From positions 1 to 43,200 of the forward strand of contig JBHGBM010000046.1 in assembly GCA_041946965.1 (NCBI GenBank): a stretch of 43,200 bases of DNA, read 5' to 3'. The position numbers and the translations under genes are program-made. A model generated the notes under the pieces. That model saw only the letters and a list, made by a program, of their open reading frames with translations. It was not told where the DNA came from and ran no database searches. Of this stretch, positions 40,792 to 43,200 are shown in pieces; within the stretch, counting starts at the first letter, position 1; each line of letters begins with the position of its first letter. Source of the stretch: JBHGBM01 sp041946965. GTDB taxonomy: Bacteria; Acidobacteriota; Terriglobia; Bryobacterales; Bryobacteraceae.

Positions 40792-41349
40792 TTAGTTGTA
40801 GGAAAGGTCGTCGGCGACCATAATGCAGGGCCCGTAGATGGCCACGAAAGCGGTGCCCTTGGCCATCGTGCTCAGCAGTTGCAGTGCGGGCTGGAGAGTG
40901 ACCGTTTGTTGTGCGATCACGGTGAAGTTGGCGTTGAAGGCGACCAGGGCGGCGGACTTGCCGGCATCGGTGGACGAGCCCACTTTCACCTGGACGCTGG
41001 TCACCGGAAGGCCCGTGAAGCCGATGAATTCCGGCAGCTTGGGCACCGTGCCGTCGAAATTCGCACTGTTGCAATTCCAGGCAAGAAAATTCGGCGCCGA
41101 GTAGCCTGTAACTTGAAAATTCGAACACTCGTTCAGGACGCTGCCGTTTCCCGTGGCGAAATACGCTTTGGACTTCGGGTTCAGGTACAGACTCGATGCC
41201 AACGGCAGCGTGTCCGCGAACAGGCAGGGGGGGTCGAAGTTCATGCCGTTTGGGGTGACCGTGCTCGGTACGGGACCGATTTGCACGCCGTTCTGGACTT
41301 GGGCAATGGCGGAGACAACCGCCACGAAGGCAATCAACAGAAGTTTCAC
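40792..41349 (-). CDS. Small secreted protein of unknown function
   Basis: 185 residues starting at GTG 41349, with a GAGGAGG Shine-Dalgarno. MKLLLIAFVAVVSAIAQ is a signal peptide. The mature part has four Cys (DPPCLF, LNECSNF, AWNCNSA, YGPCIM), enough for two disulfides, and sheet-like segments (LPVTSVQVKVGSS, FTVIAQQTVTL, GTAFVAIYG) ending in VADDLSYN. This resembles the jelly-roll extracellular domains found in PEP-CTERM-type proteins, where a D-D/N-L-x-Y ending closes the domain, but no sorting tail is present. Transcribed from a TATAAT about 70 bases upstream and closed by its own terminator. Function unknown. Confidence 0.75.
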   Translation of the reverse strand: MKLLLIAFVAVVSAIAQVQNGVQIGPVPSTVTPNGMNFDPPCLFADTLPLASSLYLNPKSKAYFATGNGSVLNECSNFQVTGYSAPNFLAWNCNSANFDGTVPKLPEFIGFTGLPVTSVQVKVGSSTDAGKSAALVAFNANFTVIAQQTVTLQPALQLLSTMAKGTAFVAIYGPCIMVADDLSYN

Positions 41350-41418
41350 TCTGTTTTCCTCCTCATTGGACTATGGCGGAAATGTACACCGGCGTTATTT
41401 CGGAATCAAGGGGTCTTT

Positions 41419-41424
41419 ATTATA
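41419..41424 (-). promoter_or_regulatory. -10 element for the secreted-protein gene
   Basis: Perfect TATAAT on the minus strand at 41424-41419, about 70 bases upstream of GTG 41349 and 15 bases after the stop of the SIMPL gene. No good -35. Confidence 0.45.
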
Positions 41425-41438
41425 TGAATTGGATCCGC

Positions 41439-42128
41439 CTATTGCACCGCCGCGGTCAGCGTGGCCGTGGCGCGGACTTCGATGGCCCCGGGGCTTACCG
41501 GCGTGACCCGGGCCTCCATGGCCATGGGAGCCGCCATCAGCGGCCGCACCCGCGAGGGTTCGCCCTGTTCCACCGAAACGATCCGCACCACCCGCATGCC
41601 CACGGCCGCCGCCATGATTTCCGCGTTGACGCGGGCTTGCGCGGTGGCTTCGCCCAGCGCCTGCGCGCGCGCTTTGCGGTCGTTTTTCAGCGTAAACTCG
41701 AGCGACTGAATGGTGTTGGCCCCTCCCTGGGTTGCGGTGTCGATGATCTTTCCGGCCGCGCTCAAGTCGTCCGTGGTCACCTGCACCGTGTTCGTGGCCG
41801 TGTACCCGGCGATGGCCGGCGGCCCGCCCTCCCTGGGGTAACGATGATTCGGGCTCAGGGAGTAGCTGATGGTCTTGATGTCGGCGCCCGGCCCCAGCAC
41901 TTTCCGCAGTTCCGCAAGCGCGGTTTCGAGTTGGCGGGCGTTGCCGGTTCCCGCCTCCTGCGCGGTTGCGGCTTGAGTCACCACTCCGATGTGGATGCGC
42001 GCCCGGTCCGGAGCGGCCCAGACCACCGCTTCCGCGCTGGCGCGCACCGTGCTCGGAAACGGATTCGGCTTCGCCTGCTGCGCCACGAGCGGCGCGCACG
42101 CCCAAAGCGCGAGTAAAGCGGTTCTCAT
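41439..42128 (-). CDS. SIMPL-domain (DUF541) secreted protein
   Basis: About 229 residues from ATG 42128, whose MRTALLALWACAPLVAQQ is a clear signal peptide; the longer reading from 42167 puts a charged stretch before it and is unlikely. The SIMPL fold is visible: VRASAEAVVWAAPDRARIHIGVVTQAATAQEA, the middle IKTISYSLSPNHRY and IAGYTATNTVQVTTDDL, and a C-terminal VRATATLTAAV. Bacterial homologues are periplasmic or outer-membrane proteins, some linked to oxidative stress; the biochemical role is not settled. It lies upstream of the secreted-protein gene on the same strand, with its own intergenic region of 89 bases between. Confidence 0.88.
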   Translation of the reverse strand: MRTALLALWACAPLVAQQAKPNPFPSTVRASAEAVVWAAPDRARIHIGVVTQAATAQEAGTGNARQLETALAELRKVLGPGADIKTISYSLSPNHRYPREGGPPAIAGYTATNTVQVTTDDLSAAGKIIDTATQGGANTIQSLEFTLKNDRKARAQALGEATAQARVNAEIMAAAVGMRVVRIVSVEQGEPSRVRPLMAAPMAMEARVTPVSPGAIEVRATATLTAAVQ

Positions 42129-42185
42129 ATAACCATGATGTCGTTTTTGTTGCATCCCGGAGCACATTTCTGTAATCTAAATCAC

Positions 42186-42241
42186 CGGCCCCTGGAGGGC
42201 CGCAGGGGTCGGACTCCGAAATGTTTGCGGGGTGGAGTCCG
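42186..42241. promoter_or_regulatory. Two inverted repeats in the SIMPL/Rrf2 divergent region
   Basis: CGGCCC/GGGCCG (42186-42191 and 42197-42202, 5-base loop) and CGGACTCC/GGAGTCCG (42210-42217 and 42234-42241, 16-base spacer). The second is a plausible dyad operator upstream of the Rrf2 gene, possibly autoregulatory. Confidence 0.4.
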
Positions 42242-42290
42242 GAACTCTTAAGATATCCGTGTAAGCAACTCCCGTCCCGCGGAGGCTATG

Positions 42291-42767
42291 ATGATTTACT
42301 CCCGTTCCGCCGAATACGCCATTCGCGCATTCGTCTACCTGGCGCAAGTGCAGGAAGGCAAATACGCCATGGTCAAGAATATCGCGGAATCCGAACAGAT
42401 TCCCGCTCACTTTCTCGCCAAAATTCTGCAACAGCTCGCTCGTAAGGGAATGCTGCGCTCCAGCAAGGGCCCGACGGGCGGTTTCGCCATGCGGACCGCG
42501 CCCGCCGACGTAAAGTTGCTCGACATCGTGGAGGCGCTGGACGGGCTGGCCGCCTACCAGAAGTGCGCCAGCGGCCTTTCCGAGTGCTCCGACGAGGTGC
42601 CCTGCTCCATGCACGATAGCTGGGTCGCCCTGCGCGGGCGTATTATGGATTATCTGGGCCAGAACAGCATTGCCGATCTGGTGAAGGCCCTGGAGCAGAA
42701 GAAAAGGACCATCGCGGCCAACCGGCAGAAGAAGGTGCGGAAGGCCGCCGCAGCCAAGCGGTCCTGA
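42291..42767 (+). CDS. Rrf2-family transcriptional regulator with Fe-S-type cysteines
   Basis: 158 residues. The start MIYSRSAEYAIRAFVYLAQ is the standard Rrf2 opening; GGAGG spaced 5 bases before ATG 42291 favours it over ATG 42288. The winged helix-turn-helix covers about 1-85 (IPAHFLAKILQQLARKGMLRSSKGPTGGF). Three cysteines, 93, 100 and 106 counted from ATG 42288, lie in KCASGLSECSDEVPCSM, the Fe-S cluster position of IscR and NsrR; the C-x6-C-x5-C spacing falls between those of IscR and Bacillus NsrR. Likely senses cluster status, NO or redox. The tail is Lys/Ala-rich. Only 35 bases separate it from clpP, so the two are probably co-transcribed. Confidence 0.9.
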   Translation: MIYSRSAEYAIRAFVYLAQVQEGKYAMVKNIAESEQIPAHFLAKILQQLARKGMLRSSKGPTGGFAMRTAPADVKLLDIVEALDGLAAYQKCASGLSECSDEVPCSMHDSWVALRGRIMDYLGQNSIADLVKALEQKKRTIAANRQKKVRKAAAAKRS

Positions 42768-42802
42768 GCGTTCGCCGCAGATAGGATAGAGGGAGGAAAC
42801 AC

Positions 42803-43200
42803 ATGGGCCAGTCCATGCTCGTCCCCATGGTGGTCGAGCAGACTTCGCGTGGAGAGCGCGCGTACGATATCTATTCGCGCCTGCTCAAAGAGAACATCAT
42901 TTTCCTGGGCACGCCCATCGACGACACCGTCGCCAACCTGATCATCGCGCAGTTGCTGTTCCTTGAAGCCGAGGACCCGGAGCGGGACGTCTCCATCTAC
43001 ATCAATTCCCCCGGCGGCTCCATTACGGCGGGCCTGGCGATCCTCGATACCATGCAATTCATCCGCCCGGATATCGTCACCATCTGCGTGGGACAGGCGG
43101 CGTCCATGGCCGCCGTGCTGCTCGCCATGGGCACCAAGGGCAAACGCTTCAGCCTGCCCAACTCCCGCATCATGATCCACCAGCCCTCCATGCAGGGCCT
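42803..43200 (+). CDS. clpP: ATP-dependent Clp protease proteolytic subunit, N-terminal part (cut by window edge)
   Basis: The frame runs off the window after 132 complete codons of the usual 195-210. ClpP is the serine-protease tetradecamer that degrades proteins fed by ClpX or ClpA/C. Visible: YDIYSRLLKENIIFLGTPIDD at the N-terminus, YINSPGGSITAGLAI (oxyanion loop), catalytic Ser101 in GQAASMAA and catalytic His126 in IMIHQPSM; the catalytic Asp lies beyond the edge. ATG 42803 is preceded by GGGAGG at 6-base spacing. It follows the Rrf2 gene; clpX or tig is not seen upstream, so the common tig-clpP-clpX order is not present on the upstream side. Confidence 0.95.
   Translation, partial: MGQSMLVPMVVEQTSRGERAYDIYSRLLKENIIFLGTPIDDTVANLIIAQLLFLEAEDPERDVSIYINSPGGSITAGLAILDTMQFIRPDIVTICVGQAASMAAVLLAMGTKGKRFSLPNSRIMIHQPSMQG

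Noticed and set aside
1..43200. CRISPR arrays, tRNA or rRNA genes, transposases, prophage genes
   Set aside because: I looked for spaced direct repeats, cloverleaf or rRNA-like stretches and mobile-element proteins and found none I could support.

Overview
The window reads as chromosomal DNA of a high-GC soil-type Acidobacterium of the Solibacteres/Bryobacterales kind. This is inferred from gene content, not from a marker gene: very large Oar-like TonB receptors with an N-terminal carboxypeptidase-regulatory domain, a Ser/Thr kinase fused to a TolB-like propeller, Tat-exported Gfo/Idh/MocA oxidoreductases, SIMPL and LolA-like secreted proteins, and an almost fully coding GC-rich layout. I see no rRNA, tRNA, CRISPR array, phage or insertion sequence.

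Layout. 1-2.2 kb: end of an oxidoreductase, a CPBP membrane protease and a LolA-like secreted protein. 2.2-7.9 kb: a minus-strand run (deoxyhypusine-synthase-family enzyme, ornithine-type decarboxylase, aldo/keto reductase, Gfo/Idh oxidoreductase) facing an agmatine deiminase, which together look like a polyamine locus. 8-11 kb: DinG-type helicase, QueD and a LmbE-type deacetylase in a tight operon, followed by about 370 bp without a gene that holds a promoter, a hairpin and a Shine-Dalgarno but no reading frame. 11.3-14 kb: kinase-propeller protein. 14-19 kb: an overlapping three-gene glycan module (Wzt-like ABC ATPase with cargo-binding domain, methyltransferase with long coiled coil, GT2-GT4 fusion), then a ZIP transporter. 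19.8-25 kb: SIS-domain sugar isomerase, secreted S9-like peptidase, the 5-oxoprolinase genes pxpB-pxpC-pxpA behind a cyclase and a single-domain response regulator. 25-28 kb: M16 peptidase and a RidA-like protein. 28.4-36 kb: two tandem TonB-dependent receptors, the second split by a one-base frameshift. 36-40 kb: amino acid permease, a secreted glycosidase-like protein and a PurN-like formyltransferase. 40-43.2 kb: LolA-like, secreted and SIMPL proteins, an Rrf2 regulator with three cysteines, and the start of clpP.

How it fits together. Most genes are metabolic or envelope functions. The most suggestive ensemble is the 14.0-19.0 kb module, whose parts parallel the WbdD/Wzt chain-termination and export system of O-antigens, but with no kinase domain, no permease beside it and a fused glycosyltransferase. 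A second genome-scale pattern is promoter placement: in seven genes a TATAAT-like hexamer lies 6 or 7 nt (in an eighth, 9 nt) upstream of the start codon, which suggests leaderless transcripts and also settles several start codons.
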